This document shows positions 35,024 to 43,485 of a stretch of 64,000 nt of DNA, one piece after another (within the stretch, counting starts at the first letter, position 1; the number at the start of each line of letters is the position of its first letter). Origin of the DNA: Flavobacterium sp. UBA5153. Its GTDB lineage: Bacteria; Bacteroidota; Bacteroidia; Flavobacteriales; Flavobacteriaceae. The DNA lies in assembly GCA_002413745.1 (NCBI GenBank), contig DHXP01000012.1, positions 20,427-84,426 on the forward strand, written 5' to 3'. Below the pieces are notes generated by a model. It did not search any database and was not told the origin of the DNA. It saw nothing but the letters and a program-made list of their open reading frames with translations. The position numbers and the translations under genes were made by a program.

Positions 35024-35031
35024 CAAATGTA
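35024..35031 (-). promoter_or_regulatory. -7 promoter element of the tracrRNA
   Basis: On the minus strand TACATTTG matches TAnnTTTG exactly and places the 5' end of the tracrRNA near 35020, a few bases before the anti-repeat. No clear -33 element is seen. Confidence 0.55.
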
Positions 35032-35090
35032 CATATAAAATAATTAGGTTTGAATGTGGAAAACCGTAAAATATTCAATTATTTTCTTAT

Positions 35091-35098
35091 TAACTTTA
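35091..35098 (+). promoter_or_regulatory. possible -7 element of cas9
   Basis: TAACTTTA is one mismatch from TAnnTTTG and lies 25 bp before the cas9 ATG. The same variant is seen before the gene at 4573. Weak evidence. Confidence 0.35.
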
Positions 35099-35123
35099 GA
35101 AATTCTTAAAAAGACAGATTATT

Positions 35124-38100
35124 ATGGCAAAAATATTAGGATTGGATTTAGGGACAAACTCAATTGGGTGGGCGATTGTGGAGAAAGATAGTAGTGATTT
35201 TTCATTAATTGATAAAGGAGTTCGGGTATTTTCGGAAGGAGTAAAATCAGAAAAAGGAATTGAAAGTTCACGTGCAGCTGAAAGAACAGCTTTTAGAAGT
35301 GCCAGAAAAATCAAGTTTCGTAGAAAATTACGAAAGTACGAAACTCTAAAAGTACTTTCTTTAAACGGAATGTGCCCTTTGTCAATTGAGGAAGTTGAAG
35401 AATGGCGTAAGTCGGGCTTTAAGCAATATCCGCTAAACCCTGAATTTTTGAAATGGTTGCGAACCGATGATGACCAAAATATAAATCCCTACATTTTTAG
35501 AGATAGAGCCAGTAAACAAAAGGTTTCGCTTTTTGAGTTAGGAAGAGCTTTGTATCATATTGCGCAAAGGCGTGGGTTTTTGAGCAACAGATTAGACCAA
35601 TCTGCGGAAGGTGTTATCGAGCAACATAAACCAGGTTTAGAAGATATTCTTGAAAGTGTTTCAACTATTTCCGAACTTCAAATGGAACTTACAGACTATT
35701 TTCAAGATCGTGATTTAATTGAACGCAAAGCCACGGATTTGGACGAAGGAGAAAAGAAATTGAAAACCTTATACAATTCATTTCTTAAAACGATTAAAGA
35801 TAACCCAAAAGATTTTGAGAAAACTAAATCCATTCTCATAGAACGTTTAAACAAGAAAGAAGATTTAGGAGCTGTCAAACAAAAGATTGGCGAGATTTCT
35901 CAAGCTATGAAATTGGGAAATTATACCACTTTAGGACAATATTTTTTCAGCTTGTATAACAAAGGCAAAATCAGAAATCAATATACTTCTCGTGAAGAAC
36001 ATTACCGTTCTGAATTTGAAGTTATTTGTTTGGCTCAAGGAATTGAAGGAATTATAGCCTCTGAAAAACTTCCCGAAAAAAGATATTTTGGATTAGCTAA
36101 AGAACTTTATAAAGCAATCTTTTTTCAAAGACCGTTAAAGTCCCAAAAAGGCTTAATTGGCAAATGTACTTTTGAAAAAAGCAAGTCCCGATGTGCAGTC
36201 TCGCATCCAGATTTCGAGGAATACAGAATGTTGTGTTTTATCAATACGATTAAGATAAAAACTCCTGACGATGAGGGTTTACGATTCCTTACAAACGAAG
36301 AAAGATTGAAAATCATTCCCAAGTTTTTACGTAAAAAAGACAACTTTAATTTTGAAGATTTAGCCAAGGAGTTAGTGCCAAGTGGCAGTAAATATGCTTT
36401 TTATAAATCGTCTACAGCTGCAACTTTCAATTACTTGTTTAATTATAATATGAATTCTTCCGTGAGTGGATGTGTGGTTTCTACTTCATTTAAAAATGCT
36501 TTGGGTGAAGATTGGAAGACTAAAATCTATAGCTATGAAACTCTTAATAAGAATGGTGAAAGTGTAACACGAAATGTAGATTATAATGATTTATGGCATT
36601 TGATTTCCGTATCTACATCTGATTTGTATTTGCAGGAATTTGCAAAAGACAAATTGAAATTAGACGATAAAAAAGCCATTTTATTCAGCAAAATAAAACT
36701 AAAGAAAGACTTTGCCAGTTTGAGTTTAACGGCAATTAATAAAATAAATCCTTTTTTAAGAGAAGGATTATTGTATTCGCACGCTGTTTTTATGGCAAAT
36801 ATTGAAAATATTGTAGATGCCGACATTTGGAAAAACCTTGATGACAGGAAATATATTCAAACTAAAATCGCCGAATTAATAGACACAAATACCTTTGATA
36901 ATAATTTATTGGAAATTGTAAATGGACTTATTAAGGAATGTAAAGTTGGAGGTTTCTATTATTCAAAAGAAGCAGAAGCCGCATACAAATCAGATTTAGA
37001 CAAAAAGGTGAGTTATTTTGTGAAATCAAATAAAATTGAAGACCAAAAAGAAACTATCATAAACGAATTGTTCCCCGTTTATATTGAGCAACTTAAGAAA
37101 TATGAGTTCTTGACAATAAAACGATTAGACGAAAAAGTATTTGATTTTTTAGACGGTCAAAATGATGATGGACAAGTTTTTTGTAACGCCAAGAATAAGC
37201 TTAAAAAACTATATCATCCGTCGGATATTGATGTTTTTAGAAAACAAATTTCAAAAGATGGAAATGGAAACGAAAAATTAGTTTTAGGAAGTCCGTTGAT
37301 TTCGTCGATAAAAAATCCAATGGCAATGCGAGCCTTGCACCAATTACGGAAAGTATTGAATGCCTTAATTGTTGAGGGTCAAATCGATGAAAAAACGAGA
37401 ATTCATATTGAAATGGCTCGAGAATTAAACGATGCTAATAAGCGAAAAGGAATTCAAGATTATCAAAGAGACATAGAAAAAAACAGGAAAGAGTATATTG
37501 ATGAGATTAAAAAAGATTATAAAGCGGCGAGCGGTATAGATATAGAACCAACAGAAGATGATATATTACGGTATCAATTATGGATTGAACAAGATAGAAA
37601 AACAATTTATGAAGAACAATATACCAATATTAGTATTAGTCAAATTATAGGTAGTGACCCTGATTATGATATAGAACATACTATTCCTAGAAGTAGATCG
37701 CAGGACAATTCACAAATGAACAAAACCTTGTGTAGCAAGCGATACAATAGGGAGGTTAAAAAGAATAAAATGCCTATTGAATTGAGCAATCACAGCGATA
37801 TTTTAGCTAGGGTCGCGCCATGGCAAAAAAAATATTTGGAATTAGAATATAAAATAATCGGAATTTCAAGAGCCATTAAAGCGGCAACTACAAAGGAACA
37901 GAAAGATAGAAAAATAAGATTCCGCCATAAATTGAATTTGCAAAAAGATTATTTCAAAGGAAAATATGAACGATTTACTTATAAAGAACCAAAAATAGGT
38001 TTCAAAAACAGTCAAATTCCAGATACAGGAATTATAACCAAATATGCCAGTGCGTATTTAAAATCATATTTTGGTAGAGTAGAAGCCGTAAAAGGAGGAA

Positions 38101-39566
38101 TGGTAGCCGAGTTTAGAAAAGCGTGGGGAATTCAGGAAAGTTACATTAAAGACGGCAAGAAATATTATGAAATCAAAGACCGTAGCAAACACACGCACCA
38201 TTGTATCGATGCCATTACGATTGCTTGTATGACCAAAGAGAAATATGATATAATGGCGCACGCTTGGGATTTAGAAGACGACTTGGATAAAAATCAATAC
38301 AAATTGATGAAGTCAGTTCTCGAACAATCAAAACCTTGGAAAACCTTTACCGAAGATTTAAAAAAGATTGAGGAAGAGATATTAGTTTCACATCACACGC
38401 CTGATAATGTCAAGAAACAATCTAAAAAGATTATTAGAATTCGGGGCAAAAAGCAGTTTGTTGCCGAAATGGAAAGTGATGCAAACGGAAAAAGTGTTCC
38501 AAGAAAAGACAGCAATAACAAAATTATTTTCAAGAAGGATTCCAAGGGAGAAAAAATGGCGCGTTTTCATCAAGGCGACACCGTTCGGGGTTCTTTGCAT
38601 CAGGATAGCATTTATGGGGCGATAAAGCAACCAGAAATAGATGATAATACAAACAAACCTAAACATACATCTAAAGGTGCTTTTGTAATTAAAAAAGATG
38701 AAAAAGGTATTGATGAAATTAATTTTGTGATTCGTAAAGCGTTATCTAAATTATCAGAAAATGATATAAAAAACATTGTTGATCCTATAGTTTGTCAAAA
38801 AATTCAGAAAGCAGTTAATGATGAATTAATTACTTTTAAAACGGTTCAAGGAAAAAAAGTTGCTGTTGTTAAAGAAGGGACAACTATTTGGATGAGAGAA
38901 CCAAACAAAGAAAAGGATTTAGTTGGTATTCCTATAAACAAGGTAAGAATTTTTACTGGATTAAAAAATCCATTAGAAATTAAAGAGCATGGTACTTTAT
39001 CAAAATCAAGATTTGAACATAAACAAAAAGTGTATGCTCAAAATGATGAGAATTTTGCAATGGCTATCTATGAAGGAATTGACAAAAAAGGAAATGTTAA
39101 AAGGAGTTTCGAATCGGTTAATTATATGGATGCTGGAGCTTACTTTAAGTTAAGTAATAAAAATAACAATGCTAATTCATTGGTTCCTTTGATTCATTTA
39201 AAAACTCAATTACCATTAAAGTATGAAGTGAAAAAAGGAGATTTAGTCTTGTTTTACAAAGAAAATAAAGAAGAATTAAATGAAATTGGCAATAAAGATT
39301 TACCGAAGAGATTATATAAAGTGATTGCTTTTGAAGGAGATGGAAGAATCCAATTCAGGCATCATAAAACGGCAATGCAACAAAGCAGTTCAAATAAAGA
39401 AGAATTGACAATTGTAAAATTTATGGCGGACAATAATTTAAAAAATTCTCAAGTTGATTTTGAAAATCCAGTACCTTGGTTAAGGTTAAGAGTTTCAAAT
39501 TGCGATTTTTTATTAATTAAAAAAGAATTTGAAATCACATCAACAGGGAGGATTGATTTTTTGTAA
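35124..39566 (+). CDS. cas9: CRISPR-associated endonuclease Cas9 (type II-C)
   Basis: A 1480-residue Cas9, a size seen in Bacteroidota II-C systems. RuvC-I is ILGLDLGTNSIGWAIVE with the nickase aspartate D8. The arginine-rich bridge helix is near 56-72 (AFRSARKIKFRRKLRKY). RuvC-II is IHIEMARELND with E763, HNH is DYDIEHTIPRSRSQDNS with H852, and RuvC-III is HHCIDAITIAC with H1026 and D1029. All nuclease residues are present, so the protein should cut both strands. It starts 92 bp from the tracrRNA promoter on the other strand and ends 96 bp before the first repeat. Confidence 0.97.
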   Translation: MAKILGLDLGTNSIGWAIVEKDSSDFSLIDKGVRVFSEGVKSEKGIESSRAAERTAFRSARKIKFRRKLRKYETLKVLSLNGMCPLSIEEVEEWRKSGFKQYPLNPEFLKWLRTDDDQNINPYIFRDRASKQKVSLFELGRALYHIAQRRGFLSNRLDQSAEGVIEQHKPGLEDILESVSTISELQMELTDYFQDRDLIERKATDLDEGEKKLKTLYNSFLKTIKDNPKDFEKTKSILIERLNKKEDLGAVKQKIGEISQAMKLGNYTTLGQYFFSLYNKGKIRNQYTSREEHYRSEFEVICLAQGIEGIIASEKLPEKRYFGLAKELYKAIFFQRPLKSQKGLIGKCTFEKSKSRCAVSHPDFEEYRMLCFINTIKIKTPDDEGLRFLTNEERLKIIPKFLRKKDNFNFEDLAKELVPSGSKYAFYKSSTAATFNYLFNYNMNSSVSGCVVSTSFKNALGEDWKTKIYSYETLNKNGESVTRNVDYNDLWHLISVSTSDLYLQEFAKDKLKLDDKKAILFSKIKLKKDFASLSLTAINKINPFLREGLLYSHAVFMANIENIVDADIWKNLDDRKYIQTKIAELIDTNTFDNNLLEIVNGLIKECKVGGFYYSKEAEAAYKSDLDKKVSYFVKSNKIEDQKETIINELFPVYIEQLKKYEFLTIKRLDEKVFDFLDGQNDDGQVFCNAKNKLKKLYHPSDIDVFRKQISKDGNGNEKLVLGSPLISSIKNPMAMRALHQLRKVLNALIVEGQIDEKTRIHIEMARELNDANKRKGIQDYQRDIEKNRKEYIDEIKKDYKAASGIDIEPTEDDILRYQLWIEQDRKTIYEEQYTNISISQIIGSDPDYDIEHTIPRSRSQDNSQMNKTLCSKRYNREVKKNKMPIELSNHSDILARVAPWQKKYLELEYKIIGISRAIKAATTKEQKDRKIRFRHKLNLQKDYFKGKYERFTYKEPKIGFKNSQIPDTGIITKYASAYLKSYFGRVEAVKGGMVAEFRKAWGIQESYIKDGKKYYEIKDRSKHTHHCIDAITIACMTKEKYDIMAHAWDLEDDLDKNQYKLMKSVLEQSKPWKTFTEDLKKIEEEILVSHHTPDNVKKQSKKIIRIRGKKQFVAEMESDANGKSVPRKDSNNKIIFKKDSKGEKMARFHQGDTVRGSLHQDSIYGAIKQPEIDDNTNKPKHTSKGAFVIKKDEKGIDEINFVIRKALSKLSENDIKNIVDPIVCQKIQKAVNDELITFKTVQGKKVAVVKEGTTIWMREPNKEKDLVGIPINKVRIFTGLKNPLEIKEHGTLSKSRFEHKQKVYAQNDENFAMAIYEGIDKKGNVKRSFESVNYMDAGAYFKLSNKNNNANSLVPLIHLKTQLPLKYEVKKGDLVLFYKENKEELNEIGNKDLPKRLYKVIAFEGDGRIQFRHHKTAMQQSSSNKEELTIVKFMADNNLKNSQVDFENPVPWLRLRVSNCDFLLIKKEFEITSTGRIDFL

Positions 39567-39673
39567 ATTTGGTTGTTCTTTGACATTTCGCTCGACATCT
39601 TAAACAGCCAAACCACAACTGAAAGGTATGGCATCCGCCCAGCAGGGATGCAGTAGCTTTCAGTTGTGGTTTG
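39567..39673 (+). promoter_or_regulatory. array leader with large hairpin into the first repeat
   Basis: The 96 bp between the cas9 stop and the first repeat contain CAAACCACAACTGAAAG (39609-39625), the exact complement of 39657-39673, which covers the last 6 leader bases and the first 11 bases of repeat 1. Inside is a second stem GCATCC/GGATGC (39631-39636, 39646-39651). A TAAATTTG -7 match (39564-39571) overlaps the cas9 stop codon and could start the array transcript upstream of this hairpin. Confidence 0.55.
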
Positions 39674-41346
39674 ATTAAAGATTAGAAAAAACGATATTTT
39701 TTAAACGCATTCGGGTATTAAAAGATCAGTTGTGGTTTGATTAAAGATTAGAAAAAACGATATTTACAGCGTTTCAACAGTCATTAGTTAGAAAGTTGTG
39801 GTTTGATTAAAGATTAGAAAAAACGATATTGACAACGCTTTTGTAACTGATGCTTTAGCCGTTGTGGTTTGATTAAAGATTAGAAAAAACGATATTAGAA
39901 AAAACAATGATAATGTTTGGTGGGTGTTGTGGTTTGATTAAAGATTAGAAAAAACGATATTAATGGCAGTCGCTATTAAAACTTTTGATATGTTGTGGTT
40001 TGATTAAAGATTAGAAAAAACGATATTATCCAAGTCTGCTGCCATTTCCTTAAAAGGGTTGTGGTTTGATTAAAGATTAGAAAAAACGATATTTCTGTAA
40101 TTGTTTTCATCCACCAAGAGTGAGTTGTGGTTTGATTAAAGATTAGAAAAAACGATATTCTATCAAATTGTAGGTCGTGCCATGCGAATGTTGTGGTTTG
40201 ATTAAAGATTAGAAAAAACGATATTTTCAAAACTTCTTCTGATTCAACATTTACTGTTGTGGTTTGATTAAAGATTAGAAAAAACGATATTGCTCGCCTT
40301 TCCCACTTCGATAGGAGTACAGTTGTGGTTTGATTAAAGATTAGAAAAAACGATATTCGTACTGCGATAACATCGCCTTACCAACGAGTTGTGGTTTGAT
40401 TAAAGATTAGAAAAAACGATATTCCGCCGTGTTTCATTAAAGATTTTAGCGTTGTTGTGGTTTGATTAAAGATTAGAAAAAACGATATTTACTGAATTAA
40501 ATCCCAATCGTTTCCAATGGTTGTGGTTTGATTAAAGATTAGAAAAAACGATATTGCTTCCCCAAGTGCCAGCATTGTAAATGGAGTTGTGGTTTGATTA
40601 AAGATTAGAAAAAACGATATTACATAGAGAAAGCGTGTGACTCAGTAGCCCGTTGTGGTTTGATTAAAGATTAGAAAAAACGATATTACGCTTGCACCAT
40701 TGCTCGTATAACTCGAGTTGTGGTTTGATTAAAGATTAGAAAAAACGATATTTGTTCTCTCTGAAATGTGCAGGATTTTGGGGTTGTGGTTTGATTAAAG
40801 ATTAGAAAAAACGATATTCACAGAATAATGATAGTAATTCACGGCATAGTTGTGGTTTGATTAAAGATTAGAAAAAACGATATTTGTTGACCAAGCATCT
40901 AATGCTCCATTATGGTTGTGGTTTGATTAAAGATTAGAAAAAACGATATTGAAGTTATTTGCTCTATCGCGTCGAGTACGGTTGTGGTTTGATTAAAGAT
41001 TAGAAAAAACGATATTTCAGGCTGCATGATTGTCAACATCGTCCCGGTTGTGGTTTGATTAAAGATTAGAAAAAACGATATTTGGTAACATTTGGGGTAT
41101 TTACATGATTAGGTTGTGGTTTGATTAAAGATTAGAAAAAACGATATTAAGCACAATTATACCAAAAAAGGAAATTATGTTGTGGTTTGATTAAAGATTA
41201 GAAAAAACGATATTATATTATTTGAGGCTTTATACTCCGGCAATGTTGTGGTTTGATTAAAGATTAGAAAAAACGATATTAAAAGTGTGGTGTAGTTTTG
41301 ACAATCCGGAGTTGTGGTTTGATTAAAGATTAGAAAAAACGATATT
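39663..41346 (+). CRISPR. type II-C CRISPR array, 26 repeats, 25 spacers
   Basis: Repeats of 36 bp start GTTGTGGTTTGATTAAAG and end AAAAAACGATATT. They start at 39663, 39729, 39795, 39861, 39926 and so on to 41311. Twenty-three spacers are 30 nt and two (those before 39926 and 40717) are 29 nt. Every repeat I read is identical, including the last one. The tracrRNA anti-repeat shows that the plus strand is the crRNA strand. No spacer is duplicated within the array as far as I can see; targets are unknown. Confidence 0.98.
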
Positions 41347-41400
41347 AGTTGGTTCGTTACCTTCTAATTATCAATGGAATAAGAGTGAATATCGTAAAAT

Positions 41401-41448
41401 AAAATGCCCCTTTTTAGTATAATATCGGCTAGATTGGGGCATTTTTTT
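41401..41448 (+). terminator. terminator after the CRISPR array
   Basis: AAAATGCCCC (41401-41410) pairs with GGGGCATTTT (41436-41445) and is followed by further T residues, 55 bp past the last repeat. It would end the pre-crRNA. Just after it, GTTGTGGTTTTAATTA (41457-41472) matches the first 10-11 bases of the repeat. Confidence 0.85.
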
Positions 41449-41499
41449 ATTCCTAGGTTGTGGTTTTAATTATTATATTTCCGGATAAAATATTCTTGT

Positions 41500-42021
41500 A
41501 TGAAAAATAGAAAACGAAATAGAATGTTAGAATTTGATTATTCAAGTGATAATTTGTATTTCGTTACGATTTGTGTACAAGATAGAATATGTTATTTTGG
41601 GAACGTAGGGACAGGTCGCGACCTGTCCGTACCTATCGATAATCCAAATAATCCAAATCAAAAGATGAGATTAAATGAATTTGGAAAAATTGCACATGGA
41701 CAATGGGAATGGTTAGGCAATCAGTATTCGTATATTGTTTTACATTCTTTTATTGTTATGCCAAATCACGTCCACGGAATTATAGAAATTAATTCTAATT
41801 TAGGGAAGGATAATTTTATAAAAATCAAATCATTATCAGAATTAATAGGGGCATATAAAACTACATCTTCAAAACAAATTCATCTTTTAGGAAATGATAA
41901 ATTTGCTTGGCAACGTTCTTTTTACGATCATATTATCAGAGACGAAGCTGCGTATGAAAGAATATGTAATTATATTGACACCAATGCCGAAAAATGGATA
42001 GATGATACATTTTATGAATAA
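41500..42021 (+). CDS. RAYT-type transposase (REP-associated tyrosine transposase, IS200-like)
   Basis: A 173-residue Y1/HUH transposase-like protein. It opens MKNRKRNRMLEFDYSSDNLYF and VTICVQDR, typical of Bacteroidota RAYTs. The HUH motif is VMPNHVHGI (near 87-95) and the conserved tyrosine lies in the later WQRSFYDHIIRDEAAYERI helix. The insertion GTGRDLSVP at about residues 37-46 is encoded by a 28-bp REP palindrome within the gene. It sits between the array and cas2, the wrong place for an adaptation gene, and is probably an intruder. Confidence 0.87.
   Translation: MKNRKRNRMLEFDYSSDNLYFVTICVQDRICYFGNVGTGRDLSVPIDNPNNPNQKMRLNEFGKIAHGQWEWLGNQYSYIVLHSFIVMPNHVHGIIEINSNLGKDNFIKIKSLSELIGAYKTTSSKQIHLLGNDKFAWQRSFYDHIIRDEAAYERICNYIDTNAEKWIDDTFYE
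41605..41632. repeat. REP palindrome inside the RAYT gene
   Basis: GTAG followed by a perfect 20-bp palindrome GGACAGGTCGCGACCTGTCC (41609-41628), then GTAC; outer bases pair with one G-G mismatch. The GTAG tetranucleotide next to a palindrome is the known layout of RAYT substrates. The insertion keeps the reading frame. Confidence 0.75.
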
Positions 42022-42039
42022 TATTTTGAAGGATTGTTT

Positions 42040-42369
42040 CTAGAACAATTCCAATTGAGTCGGCGCATCCACGCTATCCTGTTTGGCTTTGCCCAGATAA
42101 TTGATAATCATCCCAAATTGTTTGTCGGTAATTCGCAAAACACTTACTTTCCCCAATGGTGGAACGAGTTTATTAATTCGTTTTTCGTGAACATCGGCAC
42201 TTTCGCCACTGGCGCAATGGCGAATATAAACCGAATATTGCATCATACTAAAACCATCTTTCAGGAGATTGCCACGAAATTGTGAGGCATTCCGGCGGTC
42301 TTTTTTGGTTTCTGTGGGCAAATCGAAGAACACAAACAACCACATTATTCGGTAGGCGTTAAGTTCCAT
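42040..42369 (-). CDS. cas2: CRISPR-associated endonuclease Cas2
   Basis: A 109-residue Cas2 of the type II kind. LFVFFDLPTETKKDRRNA is the beta1 strand with the conserved aspartate, MMQYSVYIRHC is the central strand and GKVSVLRITDKQF the later one. It forms the spacer-acquisition complex with Cas1. Its start overlaps the cas1 end by 25 bp. It is on the strand opposite to cas9 and convergent with the RAYT gene. Confidence 0.95.
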   Translation of the reverse strand: MELNAYRIMWLFVFFDLPTETKKDRRNASQFRGNLLKDGFSMMQYSVYIRHCASGESADVHEKRINKLVPPLGKVSVLRITDKQFGMIINYLGKAKQDSVDAPTQLELF

Positions 42370-43244
42370 AATTTCGGATATTTAATTTTCTTTCTTTTTC
42401 CCATAAAGCATTGTTGTAAAGAACTTGCTGTTTTTTGAAGTGCCACCATCAATGGACTTTTCTCTTCCTTGAAATAAACGGTTCTGGTCAATACTTGCAG
42501 AAGTTCTGATTTGATTTTGGTATTCAATTCCTGTTCGTCATACTGTTGCATAATCTCAAAAACTTTCTCATCAATGAGCGGTCGAAAAGGTTCCATGATA
42601 TCGTCGGCAAGGGCAAAAGCATTGTATTTGCTTTTGTGATGAATGCCTAGCGTGTTGAGCAAACCACTTCCGGACAACGCTCTTGCCGTTGCTGCACGAA
42701 GAATGGCGTAACCATAATTGAGGAAATTATTGGGATAATCGCCAAACCGTTCGCGTTTAAAATCAGCTTCAAAAAAGGATTTCCAATATTGTTGTGCCGC
42801 AACGCCTTCCATATTTGTGGTGTCTCCACTTAAAACTTTGGATGCTAAAAACTCAAAAGCATTTTTATTTCCCGTAATTTTTTGTAGCAATATGCCTTGA
42901 TTATTTATTTTTTCGACAATAGTTTGTTGCCATAATTGTTTTTTTAGCGGCATTGACGCTTCAATTTGGTTCCTGAAAACTTCTTGTTGAATATGATGGC
43001 TGTTGAGGTTCAGGAACATTCCGTTTGGCAGATGATTTTTGGCGCAAATAATTATGGAGGTATTGCTCTCGACCAATAAATTCATGGCGGGTAAACTAAT
43101 GTAAATTTCCTGATGGTCTAAAACCAAAAATCCAATATCTTCAATGGGAATAGTGCTTTCCCGAATTTCGGATTGGATGACTAATTGTAGATTTTTGGTC
43201 GTTATAGACGTCTTGTTTTCTATTAAAATGGATTTTTTTATCAT
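42345..43244 (-). CDS. cas1: CRISPR-associated endonuclease Cas1 (type II)
   Basis: A 299-residue Cas1. The metal-binding triad is visible as E146 (NMEGVAAQQYW), H203 (LGIHHKSKYNAF) and D215 with E218 (LADDIMEPFRP). It integrates protospacers into the array as a complex with Cas2. In most II-C loci cas1 and cas2 follow cas9 on the same strand; here the pair is inverted and lies beyond the array. Confidence 0.96.
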   Translation of the reverse strand: MIKKSILIENKTSITTKNLQLVIQSEIRESTIPIEDIGFLVLDHQEIYISLPAMNLLVESNTSIIICAKNHLPNGMFLNLNSHHIQQEVFRNQIEASMPLKKQLWQQTIVEKINNQGILLQKITGNKNAFEFLASKVLSGDTTNMEGVAAQQYWKSFFEADFKRERFGDYPNNFLNYGYAILRAATARALSGSGLLNTLGIHHKSKYNAFALADDIMEPFRPLIDEKVFEIMQQYDEQELNTKIKSELLQVLTRTVYFKEEKSPLMVALQKTASSLQQCFMGKRKKIKYPKLWNLTPTE

Positions 43245-43324
43245 AATACAGTTGTGTTTTTATACAATTTACTAATAATCAAAACAGTATCAATGCAGGA
43301 AACCATATTTTTACCATTACTCGG

Positions 43325-43428
43325 GTTTGCGTGAGGGATAGCAGTGAAAATCCTCCCGAATTTTCATCGGGAGATTGCAACGAATAGCCCGACCACGCTG
43401 CAACGATAGTGAAAGCGTCGTCACGCCC
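43325..43428 (+). ncRNA. structured intergenic element (possible conserved RNA)
   Basis: An outer stem GCGTGA/TCACGC (43329-43334, 43421-43426) encloses a hairpin CTCCCGA/TCGGGAG (43353-43359, 43367-43373). Flanking conserved-looking blocks are GTGAGGGATAGCAG and AATAGCCCGACC. I recall near-identical blocks around variable hairpins in many Flavobacterium intergenic regions, possibly the flavo-1 motif of Rfam, but cannot verify the name. It lies upstream of cas1. Strand is uncertain. Confidence 0.5.
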
Positions 43429-43485
43429 AAAATAAAATTATGGAATTCGGGTTTTTAAGAAAACAAACCATCCGTTTTTTACTTT

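Noticed and set aside
39976-40230. 84-residue minus-strand ORF with four copies of ISFFLIFNQTTT
   Set aside because: It is a translation through consecutive CRISPR repeats and spacers, not a protein-coding gene.
41457-41472. GTTGTGGTTTTAATTA as a 27th CRISPR repeat
   Set aside because: Only the first 10-11 bases match and it lies beyond the array terminator, so it was not counted as a repeat; recorded only as a possible remnant.
43246-43265. CAGTTGTG-like stretch upstream of cas1 as another repeat or anti-repeat
   Set aside because: Only about 8 bases match the repeat, which is expected by chance in this composition.
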